NCBI RefSeq assembly: GCF_025244745.1
Contig: NZ_CP104213.1
Location: forward strand, 124,001 to 188,000
Length of the DNA: 64,000 nucleotides
Origin: Deinococcus rubellus
GTDB taxonomy: Bacteria; Deinococcota; Deinococci; Deinococcales; Deinococcaceae
Direction of reading: 5' to 3'
Shown: positions 8,970 to 16,850 of the stretch, one piece after another
Layout of the letters: every line of letters begins with the position of its first letter
Position numbering within the stretch: position 1 is the first letter of the stretch
Position numbers and translations under genes: made by a program
Notes under the pieces: generated by a model
What the model saw: only the letters and a program-made list of their open reading frames with translations
Databases searched by the model: none
Told to the model about the DNA's origin: nothing

Positions 8970-8990
8970 TTCCGGGGGTCTTTGGTGAGT

Positions 8991-9218
8991 ATGAACGACA
9001 GGATTAGAGAAGAAATTCACGCTGAACTTACACGCCTTGGTTGGTCAAAGGCCGAACTCGCCCGACAAATATCAAAGTCTCCAAATTATATTTATAAGAT
9101 GTTAGCTCGGGACGATGCTCCAGTCCAGAAGGGGAAGGTGGGCTCCAGTTGGTTAAGGATGCTTGACTATTTTGGGTACGAACTGGTCATCGTTAAGAAA
9201 AGCAAGGGTATAAAATGA
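8991..9218 (+). CDS. Small HTH DNA-binding protein
   Basis: The 75-residue product contains an XRE-like helix-turn-helix (LGWSKAELARQISKSPNYIY, then KMLARDD) and ends KKSKGIK. It is probably a transcriptional regulator or an antitoxin-like protein. ATG 8991 is preceded at a good distance by GGTGAG, a ribosome binding site whose first bases lie exactly at the right boundary of the iscB element. A TTG at 8982 would lie inside the element and is less likely. It is followed by a second HTH gene that overlaps it by ATGA. Both are visibly more AT-rich than the surrounding core genes, suggesting acquired DNA. Confidence 0.75.
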   Translation: MNDRIREEIHAELTRLGWSKAELARQISKSPNYIYKMLARDDAPVQKGKVGSSWLRMLDYFGYELVIVKKSKGIK

Positions 9219-9505
9219 ACGACGAAATTAGAGGGATACTCTGGGTAGAAATAGAAACGAGAGATCTGTCCATAGGAGAAGTAGGCAGGAAAACTGGAAT
9301 TGGCCGGAACAAGACCAGTTCTATGCTTAATCCTAACTCAAATTGGAGTATGGGAAATATAGCCAAGACGTGGCAGGAGCTGTTTGATTTTTTGGGTTAT
9401 AGACTAACTCTACGAAAGAAAGCTGGAGGCGGGAAATTAGATGAAGATTCAGTAGAGGCAAGACTGATAAAAGAATTTCTCGCTGGTCTAGAAACTGATC
9501 AGTAA
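9215..9505 (+). CDS. Second small HTH-like protein
   Basis: This 96-residue protein starts MNDEIRGILWVEIETRDLSI, parallel to MNDRIREEIHAELTRLGWSK of the gene before it. It has a recognisable helix-turn-helix (IGEVGRKTGIGRNKTSSMLN) and a similar end (WQELFDFLGYRLTLRKK against WLRMLDYFGYELVIVKK). The two genes look like an ancient tandem duplication and overlap by ATGA, so they are probably co-translated and may form a heterodimer. The C-terminal extension (DEDSVEARLIKEFLAGLETD) is unique to the second. Function and targets are unknown. No toxin-like partner is adjacent. Confidence 0.7.
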   Translation: MNDEIRGILWVEIETRDLSIGEVGRKTGIGRNKTSSMLNPNSNWSMGNIAKTWQELFDFLGYRLTLRKKAGGGKLDEDSVEARLIKEFLAGLETDQ

Positions 9506-9532
9506 AATTTAAGATCAGAGTCTTGTTATATC

Positions 9533-9760
9533 TTGCCTGGACTGACTAAGTCTTCTGGAGTGGTGATTTTCGCATCTGGGCTGGGCCAAACGGCGTCGGC
9601 CCGTGAACTGGTCGAGGCCAACGACGTGCAGTTGTGGATGCCAGCGGACTTATTCGCATTTCAGGTCAAACGGTCAAGTGGAAAGCTCAATCCAGATGAA
9701 CCTCCTTCTAGTTTGACCTCACGTTCTTCAGCCCCGCGTCAACCTCATCTGCCAGACTGA
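9533..9760 (+). pseudogene. Possible remnant of an Mrr-like nuclease C-terminus
   Basis: The stretch GVVIFASGLGQTASARELVE, then ANDVQLWMPADLFAFQ, resembles the last strand and helix of restriction-endonuclease-like (Mrr_cat) domains, where a G-V-hhh-T/A-S-G sequence is followed by A...A...h.L.....L. There is no proper start codon or ribosome binding site, and the frame continues into low-quality sequence. It is best read as a decayed fragment. The family guess is weak. Confidence 0.25.
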
Positions 9761-9764
9761 GCAG

Positions 9765-10511
9765 ATGAAACCGCTGCTGCTGACCCTGGTGCTGGCCGGA
9801 CTGGGCATGGGCTTGGCCTACAACCAGAACGCCCCTATCCTGCCGGACCCCAAGCTCTCTCCCGGCGACGTCCTGACCTCGGACAAAGCCATCATCTGCG
9901 TCTCCGGATACACCAAGACGGTGCGCAACGTCCCGCAGAGCCTCAAGGAGCAGGTCTACAAGGAATACGGCATCACCTCCCGCGAGTCCGGCGAGTACGA
10001 GATCGACCACATCGTCTCGCTGGAACTCGGCGGCTCCAACAGCATCAGGAATCTGTTTCCCGAGTCCTACAAGACCCAGCCCCTGAACGCCCATGTGAAA
10101 GACACCCTCGAAAACAAGTTGCACGCCCTGGCCTGCGGTGGGCAGATCAGCATGCAAGACGCCCAGCAGGCCATCGCCAGCAACTGGACGGCGGCCTACG
10201 TCAAGTACGTCGGCCCACTCCCCGGCGGCGCACAGGTCCTCGGAAGCACGGCATCGACGGTGAAGGTGCCGGTGCTCCCAACGCCTTCACCGGTGCCGAT
10301 TCAGAACACCGCACAGGGCAGTGGCAGCGCGACCGATTCGGCACTGCCCAATACGGATGGCAGCTGTCCCAGCACCGCACCGATCAAGGTCAGCAAGTCG
10401 GGCATCTACCACCTGCCTACGGGCGACGGCAATTATCAGCGCACCAAGGCCAAAGCCTGCTTTGCGAGTGCAGCGGCGGCGCAGGCGGCAGGCTACCGGG
10501 GGATCAAATGA
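9765..10511 (+). CDS. Secreted HNH-type nuclease-like protein
   Basis: An N-terminal signal peptide (MKPLLLTLVLAGLGMGLA) precedes a region with YEIDHIVSLELGGSNSIRNL and FPE, which is the HNH (beta-beta-alpha metal) signature with the catalytic DH pair. A Pro/Thr/Ser-rich linker (about residues 165-195) leads to a C-terminal domain (DGSCPSTAPIKVSKSGIYH, then YQRTKAKACFASAAAAQAAG) of the kind that follows secreted nucleases, with two conserved Cys. The 248-residue protein should act outside the cytoplasmic membrane, perhaps in nutrient DNA degradation or competition. Its stop overlaps the ATG of the next gene. Confidence 0.75.
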   Translation: MKPLLLTLVLAGLGMGLAYNQNAPILPDPKLSPGDVLTSDKAIICVSGYTKTVRNVPQSLKEQVYKEYGITSRESGEYEIDHIVSLELGGSNSIRNLFPESYKTQPLNAHVKDTLENKLHALACGGQISMQDAQQAIASNWTAAYVKYVGPLPGGAQVLGSTASTVKVPVLPTPSPVPIQNTAQGSGSATDSALPNTDGSCPSTAPIKVSKSGIYHLPTGDGNYQRTKAKACFASAAAAQAAGYRGIK

Positions 10512-10840
10512 GCGATATCCAGATGACCGTGATCAAGCCTGACGGCAGTAGTGCCGAGCCGAGTGCGCGTGATCGTCAGCTCCTGACCTTGGTGCAGGGG
10601 CTGCTCAATGCAGACCCGCACTTCCAGGCGCTTGCGAACCCGACCCTCAGCCGCGCCGAGGTCAATGCCGTGCAGCAGGAGAGCGAGCCAGGCTACCTGT
10701 ACCTGCGTTACAACGTGCCGAGCAAGGTGCCGCAAGAGTTCTGGGGCCACTGGGGGAGCCGTGACCACGTTGCTTTCAAGAGCGGGCAGATCACGGTGTC
10801 ACTGATCAAGGCGTCCGTGCAGGCGGTTTCCAACAGTTGA
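10508..10840 (+). CDS. Hypothetical protein coupled to the secreted nuclease
   Basis: The 110-residue protein begins MSDIQMTVIKPDGSSAEPSA and has no signal peptide, membrane segment or motif I recognise. It overlaps the secreted HNH nuclease gene by ATGA, so the two are probably translated together. A cytosolic protein so tied to an exported nuclease could be an immunity or chaperone-type partner, but that is only a suggestion from context. Confidence 0.6.
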   Translation: MSDIQMTVIKPDGSSAEPSARDRQLLTLVQGLLNADPHFQALANPTLSRAEVNAVQQESEPGYLYLRYNVPSKVPQEFWGHWGSRDHVAFKSGQITVSLIKASVQAVSNS

Positions 10841-10914
10841 AGTCGGGGGACGCGACATTGTTGTGCCGGGCAACCGTCAAGACGGTGATAAAGCCTAACT
10901 GTCGGTCGTGATCT

Positions 10915-12900
10915 TCAGGGCAACCTCAGCGGATCCGCTTCTTCGTCGATGCCCGCCGGTTGGTGGTGCTGCATCATCTGGAGAAAAACGGTGACGATAC
11001 CCGGATCAAACTTTTTCCCCGCCTGCGCTTCAATTTCGCTCAGGGCCACTGAGGGGGGCCAGGCGGGTTTGTAGGGCCGCACGCTGATGAGGGCCTCGTA
11101 GACGTCACACACCGTGAAGATGCGGGCCAAAAGCGGAATCTGCAATCCAGACCGTCCGGATGGATAGCCCTTACCGTCCCAATCTTCGTGGTGATACAAA
11201 ATCACGTCCAAGGCCCCCTGGGACAGATCTGGAATCCTTGAAGCCAGTGCAAAGCCCTGCGACACATGCTGCTGCATCGTTTTAAACTCTTCGGCGGTCA
11301 GCCGCCCCGGCTTTCCAAGGAGCGAGTCCGGCACCATCAGCTTGCCGAGGTCGTGCAGGCACGCACCTTGCTTGAGTTCTATTCGGGCAGCACTGGGAAG
11401 GTTTAACGCTTTCCCGAGGGCTTCTGCATACGTCACCACCCGTTGGGTGTGACCAAAAGATTCCACATCACGCGCTTCAAGCGCCAGACCCAACGCCATC
11501 AAGCCACCGTCCAGCGTGAGTTCAACTTGCTTGAGAACGCGCTCACGCTCCAAGATGTAGCCCAATCTCAGCGCCACGGCTTCGAGCAGACGGCGGGCTT
11601 GAGGCGTGATAGGTCGCCAGTTGTGGTAACTCATGAGCGCCAATGTGCCCACGATCATTCCAGCGTCGCGGACTGGCGTCACCAGAAAGCTGCGAAGTCC
11701 AGAGTCCTTCCATCCGGGCAACGCTTTCATTTCCGAAGGATAATCGGCAGTGCCAACGGTGCGATTGGTCAAGATCGCCTGCCCCATCAATCCACTCGAC
11801 AGTTCACGTTTCAAGCTGTGCAGCGGGACGTCCCGCTGCTCGTCATCACTGGAAATGTAAACCGCCTCAAGCCACCCGTCTCTCTTTTCGTAGTAGGCAC
11901 TGGCGTCAAAGCCCAAAATGAGCCGTAAGTTATCAAAGCCGTAGTGAAGCAGATCAGCCGTGTTGTCAATACCTTCAATAAGCCGCATGATCTCTTCGGC
12001 ACTCGGGACATGCCGTTCAAGGGTACCAATATGGGTGTGTTTGACCCTTTCCTTGTCTTCGTACATTCGCTGATCCGCAACGGCCAGCGCCCGCTGAACA
12101 TCTTCGTAGGAATGGACCTGGGCGCTGCCAAAGGCCAAGGCGGGAAGGGTCAGGCGAATCTTCGGTGCGTGGTCGATGACCTGCTGGGCAAAGTTGTTGG
12201 CCTCCGCAACGCTGGAATGGGGAAGCAACACCAAGAATTCATCTCCGCCCCAGCGACTGGCAACGGCCCCCTGCGGTAGAACTTCAGTTATGGCTTGGGC
12301 GACCGACCGGATATGCTGGTCACCCGCGTTGTGACCGCCGAGATCATTGACAGCTTTGAGATCATTTAAATCCATCATCACCATCACGGCGTTTTGCTGC
12401 GGCGTCAGCTGTTTCAAGATGCGCTGCGTGCCCGCACGGTTCAGGAGTCCGGTCAAGCTGTCTTGGTCGACCAAACGCTGCTGGAGTTTGAAGCGCTGGA
12501 GCATGCTCTGAACGTTGATGGCCATCAGCCAGACAAATCCGGAAGCCACCATGAACAGCAAGACGATGCGCCATACCGGATTGGACGTCGTCGTCAATGG
12601 GAAGAAGCCTTCCTGAATGCAGGTCAAGAGGATGCCGGTAGTCAATAGGACGAGCGGGGGCACGACCTGACGCGGCAAACGGAACGCGCCCAGCACCCAC
12701 GAAATAAAAAAAATGATGGCGGCAGCCAGAATAAAAAAGGGAAGACTCGAAACTGACGTTAAGTTCGGCTTCTCGGCACGTCCAAAGAGCCAGAAGCCCA
12801 AGAGGAAGTGCATGGACACCCAAAAGATGCTGGCGGGCCACCAACGAAAGGCAGTAGGTAAGCCTTGTCGCTCCCAGCCCCGCTGTTCTCGTGGCCTCAT
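10915..12900 (-). CDS. Membrane GGDEF-GAF-HD-GYP cyclic di-GMP protein
   Basis: Several N-terminal membrane segments (residues about 20-135) are followed by three domains. The first is a diguanylate cyclase domain (DSLTGLLNRAGTQ, then RWGGDEFLVLLP with an intact GGDEF). The second is a GAF domain (about 310-455). The third is an HD-GYP phosphodiesterase domain (HDLGKLMVPDSLLGKPGRLT and HHEDWDGKGYPSG, HD and GYP intact), giving 661 residues. The protein could both make and degrade cyclic di-GMP, with GAF and membrane input deciding the balance. Its HD-GYP part is the intact paralogue of the broken gene at 794-1932. It is transcribed alone, towards the HNH nuclease pair. Confidence 0.88.
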   Translation of the reverse strand: MRPREQRGWERQGLPTAFRWWPASIFWVSMHFLLGFWLFGRAEKPNLTSVSSLPFFILAAAIIFFISWVLGAFRLPRQVVPPLVLLTTGILLTCIQEGFFPLTTTSNPVWRIVLLFMVASGFVWLMAINVQSMLQRFKLQQRLVDQDSLTGLLNRAGTQRILKQLTPQQNAVMVMMDLNDLKAVNDLGGHNAGDQHIRSVAQAITEVLPQGAVASRWGGDEFLVLLPHSSVAEANNFAQQVIDHAPKIRLTLPALAFGSAQVHSYEDVQRALAVADQRMYEDKERVKHTHIGTLERHVPSAEEIMRLIEGIDNTADLLHYGFDNLRLILGFDASAYYEKRDGWLEAVYISSDDEQRDVPLHSLKRELSSGLMGQAILTNRTVGTADYPSEMKALPGWKDSGLRSFLVTPVRDAGMIVGTLALMSYHNWRPITPQARRLLEAVALRLGYILERERVLKQVELTLDGGLMALGLALEARDVESFGHTQRVVTYAEALGKALNLPSAARIELKQGACLHDLGKLMVPDSLLGKPGRLTAEEFKTMQQHVSQGFALASRIPDLSQGALDVILYHHEDWDGKGYPSGRSGLQIPLLARIFTVCDVYEALISVRPYKPAWPPSVALSEIEAQAGKKFDPGIVTVFLQMMQHHQPAGIDEEADPLRLP

Positions 12901-13206
12901 GCCCTCAACTTAAACGCGGAGTGGTACATACCCTTCTCAGTATGCTGGGCAGCGGTAGGGTCAATGCGCAATTGTCGCCAGAGCATGTCGTGTCCTCTTA
13001 ATGGTTGGGGGGATAGCCCATCCTGAATTTGCTCAGGTCACTGCTGGGGCTTGCCAGTGATCGCCTGTCGGCGAACTGTGCCGGGCGTTCAGCTCGTTGA
13101 TTCACAGGGCGCATGGAGCCGTGCGTCGGCCCCAGGAGTTGTGCACAGGCCCACGCCCAAGCTGTAGATCACAGCTCGAAACGTTCTAAGGTGATGACTC
13201 CCCGCC

Positions 13207-14361
13207 CTAAAGGGCGAGGCTTCTCTGGTCAGCAAGCGCCGGAGATTGCACGCTCTCGCAGAAGGCAGCATCCCTGCCCCGATTCAGGATATTCAAAGCG
13301 GCATGGACATCGCGGTGCATGTCCAGTCCGCAGTTGGCACACAGGTAGGCATGGCCGATTTTAATTTTCTGGCGATGCCCACACTGGTGACAGTCCTGAC
13401 TCGTATATTTCGGGTCAACCCCGAGAACTCTCCGACCAGCGTTCGCAGCTTTGAGGGAGAGGATGTTGATGAAGCTGGCCCAACCCGCGTCCAGTACACC
13501 TTTGGCGGTACGGGAACGGGCCAGCCCGATGATGTTGAGGTCTTCGTGAAACACGGTGTCGTGGCGATTCACCAGAGTGCGGGCCGTCTTGTGGTGGAAG
13601 TCCCGGCGACGATTGGCGACCCGGCGATGCTCAGCAGCGACCTGACGCTTCAGCGCCTTGTGGCGGCGGCTGCCCCGCTTCCTCTTGCTGGCGGCCCGCT
13701 GAAGCAGGCCAATTTTGCGCTCCGACTTCTTGAAGTGACGGGGAGCCGGAACGAACTCGCCGTCCGACGTGATGAGGAAGTTTGGATTCGTGCCGAGGTC
13801 AATCCCAATCACGTCACCCGTCGCGGGGAGGGGTGCAGCTTCGACCTCGCAGGCAAACACGATGAACCACTTGTCACCCTCCCGCTTGACGGTGGCCGTC
13901 TTGACCTGCCCTTCAAGCGGACGGTGGAACGTGCAGCGCACGTTCCCAATCTTGGAGAGGTCGACCTTCCCAGAATCTTCCAGGGGCATCGCCCCCGTCT
14001 TACCCGCTTGCGGGTAAGTAAAGGAGTCGTAGTGGTTGCGCCCTTTGAACCTCGGATACCCGGCAGTCTGTTTTGCCTTGACCCGCCGAAAGAATCCCTT
14101 GAAGGATTTGTCCAGCCGCTCTATGACGTCCTGCAACACCTGGGAGTGGATTCCCTTGTACTCCGGCAGGTCGGCCTTGATTTCAGTCAGGGCGCGTTTC
14201 TGTTCGTAGTAGCGGACCGAGACGCCGCTTTTCTTGTAGGCTCCCCTGCGTTCCTCAAGGGCCGCGTTGTACAACTGGCAGCACAGGTACAGCGTGGTAT
14301 CCAACGCCTTCTCCTGCGTGACGTTCGGGAAAAGCCTATATTTCATGGCCTTAAACCCCAT
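13207..14361 (-). CDS. tnpB: TnpB RNA-guided nuclease
   Basis: TnpB is the RuvC-like, RNA-guided nuclease of IS605 elements and an ancestor of Cas12. The 384 residues include the N-terminal MKYRLFPNVTQEKALDTTLY region, the wedge/REC-like part, and a RuvC domain with Asp188 (GIDLGTNPN), Glu273 (FHEDLNI) and Asp351 (MHRDVHAALNI). The zinc finger has Cys324/Cys327 and Cys341/Cys344. All three catalytic acids are present, so it should be active. Its reRNA is expected to span the 3' end of the gene and the right-end palindrome, with the guide reading into flanking DNA below about 13186. It starts inside the 3' end of tnpA. Confidence 0.92.
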   Translation of the reverse strand: MGFKAMKYRLFPNVTQEKALDTTLYLCCQLYNAALEERRGAYKKSGVSVRYYEQKRALTEIKADLPEYKGIHSQVLQDVIERLDKSFKGFFRRVKAKQTAGYPRFKGRNHYDSFTYPQAGKTGAMPLEDSGKVDLSKIGNVRCTFHRPLEGQVKTATVKREGDKWFIVFACEVEAAPLPATGDVIGIDLGTNPNFLITSDGEFVPAPRHFKKSERKIGLLQRAASKRKRGSRRHKALKRQVAAEHRRVANRRRDFHHKTARTLVNRHDTVFHEDLNIIGLARSRTAKGVLDAGWASFINILSLKAANAGRRVLGVDPKYTSQDCHQCGHRQKIKIGHAYLCANCGLDMHRDVHAALNILNRGRDAAFCESVQSPALADQRSLAL

Positions 14362-14764
14362 CGTCTTCCACCTGCCCTTTGCGCTGCCCTTCGATGTACT
14401 GCTGAATCACCTCGGCGGAGATGTTGCCCGCCGACCCGACGTAGTAGGCATTCGTCCACAGGTGGCCGCGCCGCTTCAGCTCGGGGAACTCCTGAAGGAG
14501 AAGCCGAGCTGAGACGCCCTTCAGAATCTTGGCGATGTCGGACGGTGCCCATTTCGGCGGGCAGGACACGAACACATGCACGTGGTCCGGCATGACCTCC
14601 ATGCCCCGGATGAGCCAATCCCGTTCAGCGCAGGTAGCCGTGAAAATCTCCATCAGGCGGTCACGGGACGGGCCGAAGAACGAACGACGGCGGTACTTCG
14701 GCGTGAACACCAGATGGTAGTTCAAATTGAAGTGTGCATGTCGTGTTGAACGCTCTCCGGCCAT
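14351..14764 (-). CDS. tnpA: IS200-type Y1 transposase
   Basis: TnpA catalyses single-strand excision and insertion of IS200/IS605 elements. The HUH motif is seen in MPDHVHVFVSCPPKWAPSDI, and the catalytic Tyr in the AYYVGSAGNISAEVIQQYIEG helix. The total is about 137 residues, the usual length. I prefer ATG 14764 (MAGERSTRHAHF); a GTG two codons upstream (14770) is also possible. The stop overlaps the start of tnpB. Confidence 0.92.
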   Translation of the reverse strand: MAGERSTRHAHFNLNYHLVFTPKYRRRSFFGPSRDRLMEIFTATCAERDWLIRGMEVMPDHVHVFVSCPPKWAPSDIAKILKGVSARLLLQEFPELKRRGHLWTNAYYVGSAGNISAEVIQQYIEGQRKGQVEDDGV

Positions 14765-14850
14765 ATGCACATGGTAGCAGATAAACCACTAGATTTCTAG
14801 CCCGTGTGGTGCTTTAGCTTTGCGGCACCTGCGGTGCCGAGGGCTTATAT

Positions 14851-14870
14851 CCCCGCCCTCAAGGACGGGG
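14851..14870. repeat. Left-end palindrome of the tnpA-tnpB element
   Basis: CCCCGCCCTCAAGGACGGGG forms a hairpin with a short CAAG/CTTG loop region and one mismatch. It lies upstream of tnpA, where TnpA binds the left end. Confidence 0.65.
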
Positions 14871-14899
14871 GATGACGCCCTTTTCTCTAAGAACTGTAC

Positions 14900-15703
14900 A
14901 TGCCAAAGTCGACCATCCGCACTTACTTCCCCAGCGATCTTCATGAAGCGGCGGCCCAGGCCGTCACCGGGTTCTTTAGCGCCCAGCCATACGTTCAGAG
15001 CGTCCTCCTGGTCAACTCCTGCGCACGCGGCACAGCCACGCCACAGAGCGATCTGGACTTCGCAATCCTGATCGAGGCCGAGTTGGAAGCGTCCAGATTC
15101 TCAGCGCTGGAACAGGCCTGGCAAGCGCACTACCAGCAGCAGCCCGTGTTCGAGGCGTTCCGGCGTTCCGGGCGGTTTACTGGCATCCATCTGGATCTGA
15201 TCACCGGCCAGTACCAGCCCACCGACCTGGACGACGCGGGTGGGCCGGACAGCTTCGAGTTGGAGATCGGCAATCAGGTGGCCTACAGCTTTCCCCTGTG
15301 GCAGGCCGCCGATGCCATGGCACACTTGCGGGCGCAGTGGCTGCCTTATTACGATGAAGCGCTGCGCCGCAAGCGCCTTCAGATGGTGCGGGATGCGTGC
15401 GCCTATGATCTTGAGCATGTGGCGTTCTACACCCACCGAGGCTTGCATTTTCAAGCCTTCGACCGGTTCTATAAAGCGTTTCAGGAATTCCTTCAAGCGT
15501 TGTGTATCTCTCGGCGGACCTATCCCATCGCCTACACCAAGTGGATCAGAGAATTGGTGGCAGAGCGTCTCGGGTTGCCTGACCTGTACATCCAGTTGCC
15601 ACCACTCTGAGAACTTCAACGCCTGGAAAGTGACGGGTTGGTCTTCAAGGCGGCGGCGTTGCAGGCGTTGCTGGAGCACTGGACTGTTGTCGAAGACCTT
15701 TGA
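14900..15703 (+). pseudogene. Nucleotidyltransferase-like protein interrupted by an in-frame TGA
   Basis: The N-terminal half carries the nucleotidyltransferase signature (LVNSCARGTATPQSDLDFAI, the GSxxxG...SDxDhhh pattern). A helical region (residues about 140-235) follows, as in MNT/HEPN-type or antibiotic nucleotidyltransferase-like proteins. Translation stops at TGA 15608-15610 after YIQLPPL. The same frame then continues with ELQRLESDGLVFKAAALQAL and LEHWTVVEDL to a natural-looking stop at 15701-15703. The tail looks like real coding sequence, so a nonsense mutation, or a sequencing error, has cut off about 30 residues. The first 236 residues may still form a working protein. It lies right next to the IS element. 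Confidence 0.6.
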
Positions 15704-16033
15704 ATTTTCCTGACTCCCGCCCTCACTGACTGCCGCTGAATTTGCAGTAGAGCTGCCTGTGGGCGGGTGGACAGGGCATGGGTTTCCAGGTTTCGTGAAG
15801 CGCCCACTGCCTTGGAGAGCATGAAGGCGAAATTCTGGTGCGTGCGTTTCGGAGATCCGGGAAGCATCTTCGGAGTGGACTCAAATTGAGACTGTCCGCT
15901 CTCCGAGAACGAGGTGCGCTCGCGGCGGCTGGCGCTGAATCTGGAGCGGGCGGCACGCCACTCAGCCGCCCACTGACCCAAGGTGCGAAAGTCGCCCGCC
16001 TGGGCTGATGTTGTGGGCCGCTATCCTAGACAC
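15704..16033. other. Intergenic region without a recognisable gene
   Basis: Open frames on both strands here are short, rich in Ser/Arg/Pro and have no credible starts. The last bases carry the leaderless promoter of the phosphatase gene: TATCCT at 16022-16027, ending six bases before the ATG. Nothing else was identified. Confidence 0.4.
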
Positions 16034-16681
16034 ATGCCCACTGCTGTCTCACTCCTTCCTGCCCGCCTGCTGCTCATTCGCCACGGCGAGACCGAAAACA
16101 ACGTTACCCAGATCTTTCGTGGTCCGGAAGGTGGCCAGGCTCCGCTGAATGCGGCAGGTTTCCGGCACGCACAGCAACTGGCACACCGGCTGAAGGCGTT
16201 GAACCTGCCCAGTCCCCGCGTGTATGCCAGCACGTACCTGCGGGCGCAGCAAACCGCCCAGCCGATTGCGGAGGCGCTCGACGTGCCCCAGCAAACGCTG
16301 GAGGACGTTCAAGAACTCGACACCGGAACGTTCGCAGGGCGCTCCTACGCCCACATGAACGAATTCGAGGACGAGATGACTGCGCCAGACGGCCACTACG
16401 GCTTTCCAGGTGGGGACTCGCTGGTCGGCGCGGGCGAGCGTTTTCACGCGGCGCTGCTCAAGATCAGGCCTCAGCCGGGCGAAACCGTGCTCATCGTGTC
16501 ACACGGCGCGGCGCTGGTCTCTGTCCTCTCGAAACTGCTGGCGGTAGACCCGCGCGAGTCCTGGCGCTCCGATACCTACCGCCACGCCAATGCTGCCGTG
16601 ACCGAACTGATCTGGAACGAGACCGGCCCGCCCGAGGTGATCCGGCTGGCCGATGCGGGAGATCTCGGAAAGCTGGAGTAG
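16034..16681 (+). CDS. Histidine phosphatase family protein
   Basis: LLLIRHGETENN (the RHG phosphohistidine motif) lies near residue 18 and VLIVSHGAALVSVLSKLL carries the second catalytic His. This is the phosphoglycerate mutase-like fold of about 215 residues. Substrates of such proteins vary from sugar phosphates to nucleotide or cobalamin intermediates, and no context here narrows it. ATG 16034 is chosen because a -10 box TATCCT ends six bases upstream, a leaderless arrangement. A frame extension back to 15983 would pass through this promoter. A terminator at 16768-16801 follows. Confidence 0.85.
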   Translation: MPTAVSLLPARLLLIRHGETENNVTQIFRGPEGGQAPLNAAGFRHAQQLAHRLKALNLPSPRVYASTYLRAQQTAQPIAEALDVPQQTLEDVQELDTGTFAGRSYAHMNEFEDEMTAPDGHYGFPGGDSLVGAGERFHAALLKIRPQPGETVLIVSHGAALVSVLSKLLAVDPRESWRSDTYRHANAAVTELIWNETGPPEVIRLADAGDLGKLE

Positions 16682-16767
16682 GTTCGTTGTCCGAGTTCCC
16701 AGGTTCGGGACGGGCCAGCTGTTTTAGCTTATTTGCGTGGAGGAACCACTACCCCAAACTGGAGAAC

Positions 16768-16802
16768 AATCGCCCCGTACCGAAACCGGGGCGATTCTTT
16801 TG
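16768..16802. terminator. Bidirectional terminator
   Basis: A perfect 10-bp stem, AATCGCCCCG/CGGGGCGATT (16768-16777 with 16787-16796), is followed by CTTTT on the plus strand. It ends the phosphatase transcript. Confidence 0.75.
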
Positions 16803-16850
16803 AACTGAGCACGAAAAGATCCTCCAACCACCGATTACCCAACACAGAAG

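Larger units (their letters stand above)
7400..8983 (+). mobile_element. IS200/IS605-type element carrying iscB, without a transposase
   Basis: The ends carry subterminal palindromes typical of IS200/IS605 elements: CCCC-AGGCCTAAAGGCC-GGGG at 7411-7431 and CCCAGCCCTAAAGGGCGGGG at 8949-8968. The unit contains an omega RNA region and iscB but no tnpA, so it would depend on a transposase in trans, for example the one at 14351-14764. I place the left end at GGTG (7400) and the right end before GGTGAG (8984) because GGTG occurs inside the left end and again in the right flank. Single-strand transposition would then restore one copy on excision. Boundaries are accurate to a few bases only. Confidence 0.7.
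13186..14880 (-). mobile_element. IS200/IS605-family insertion sequence (tnpA-tnpB)
   Basis: A Y1 transposase gene and a tnpB gene, overlapping by 11 bases, are bounded by subterminal palindromes: CCCCGCCCTCAAGGACGGGG at 14851-14870 (left end, minus-strand orientation) and CCCCGCCCTAAAGGGCGAGG at 13200-13219 (right end). A second hairpin, GGCACC-TGC-GGTGCC, lies at 14824-14838. No terminal inverted repeat or target duplication is expected for this family. Both proteins look intact, so the element may be mobile and could also move the nearby iscB element. The outer boundaries are estimated; the right end shares TAAGGTG (13186-13192) with the left end of the iscB element (7397-7403). Confidence 0.88.

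Noticed and set aside
12901..13185. Intergenic stretch between the GGDEF/HD-GYP gene and the IS right end
   Set aside because: Only short frames without ribosome binding sites. It holds the promoter of the minus-strand gene and probably the TnpB guide-encoding flank, nothing else that I can support.
13186..14880. Checked the tnpA-tnpB element for terminal inverted repeats and target duplication
   Set aside because: None found, as expected for IS200/IS605; the palindromes are subterminal hairpins instead.
15608..15610. Considered selenocysteine at the in-frame TGA
   Set aside because: No plausible SECIS-like hairpin directly downstream and no family precedent for Sec in nucleotidyltransferases.
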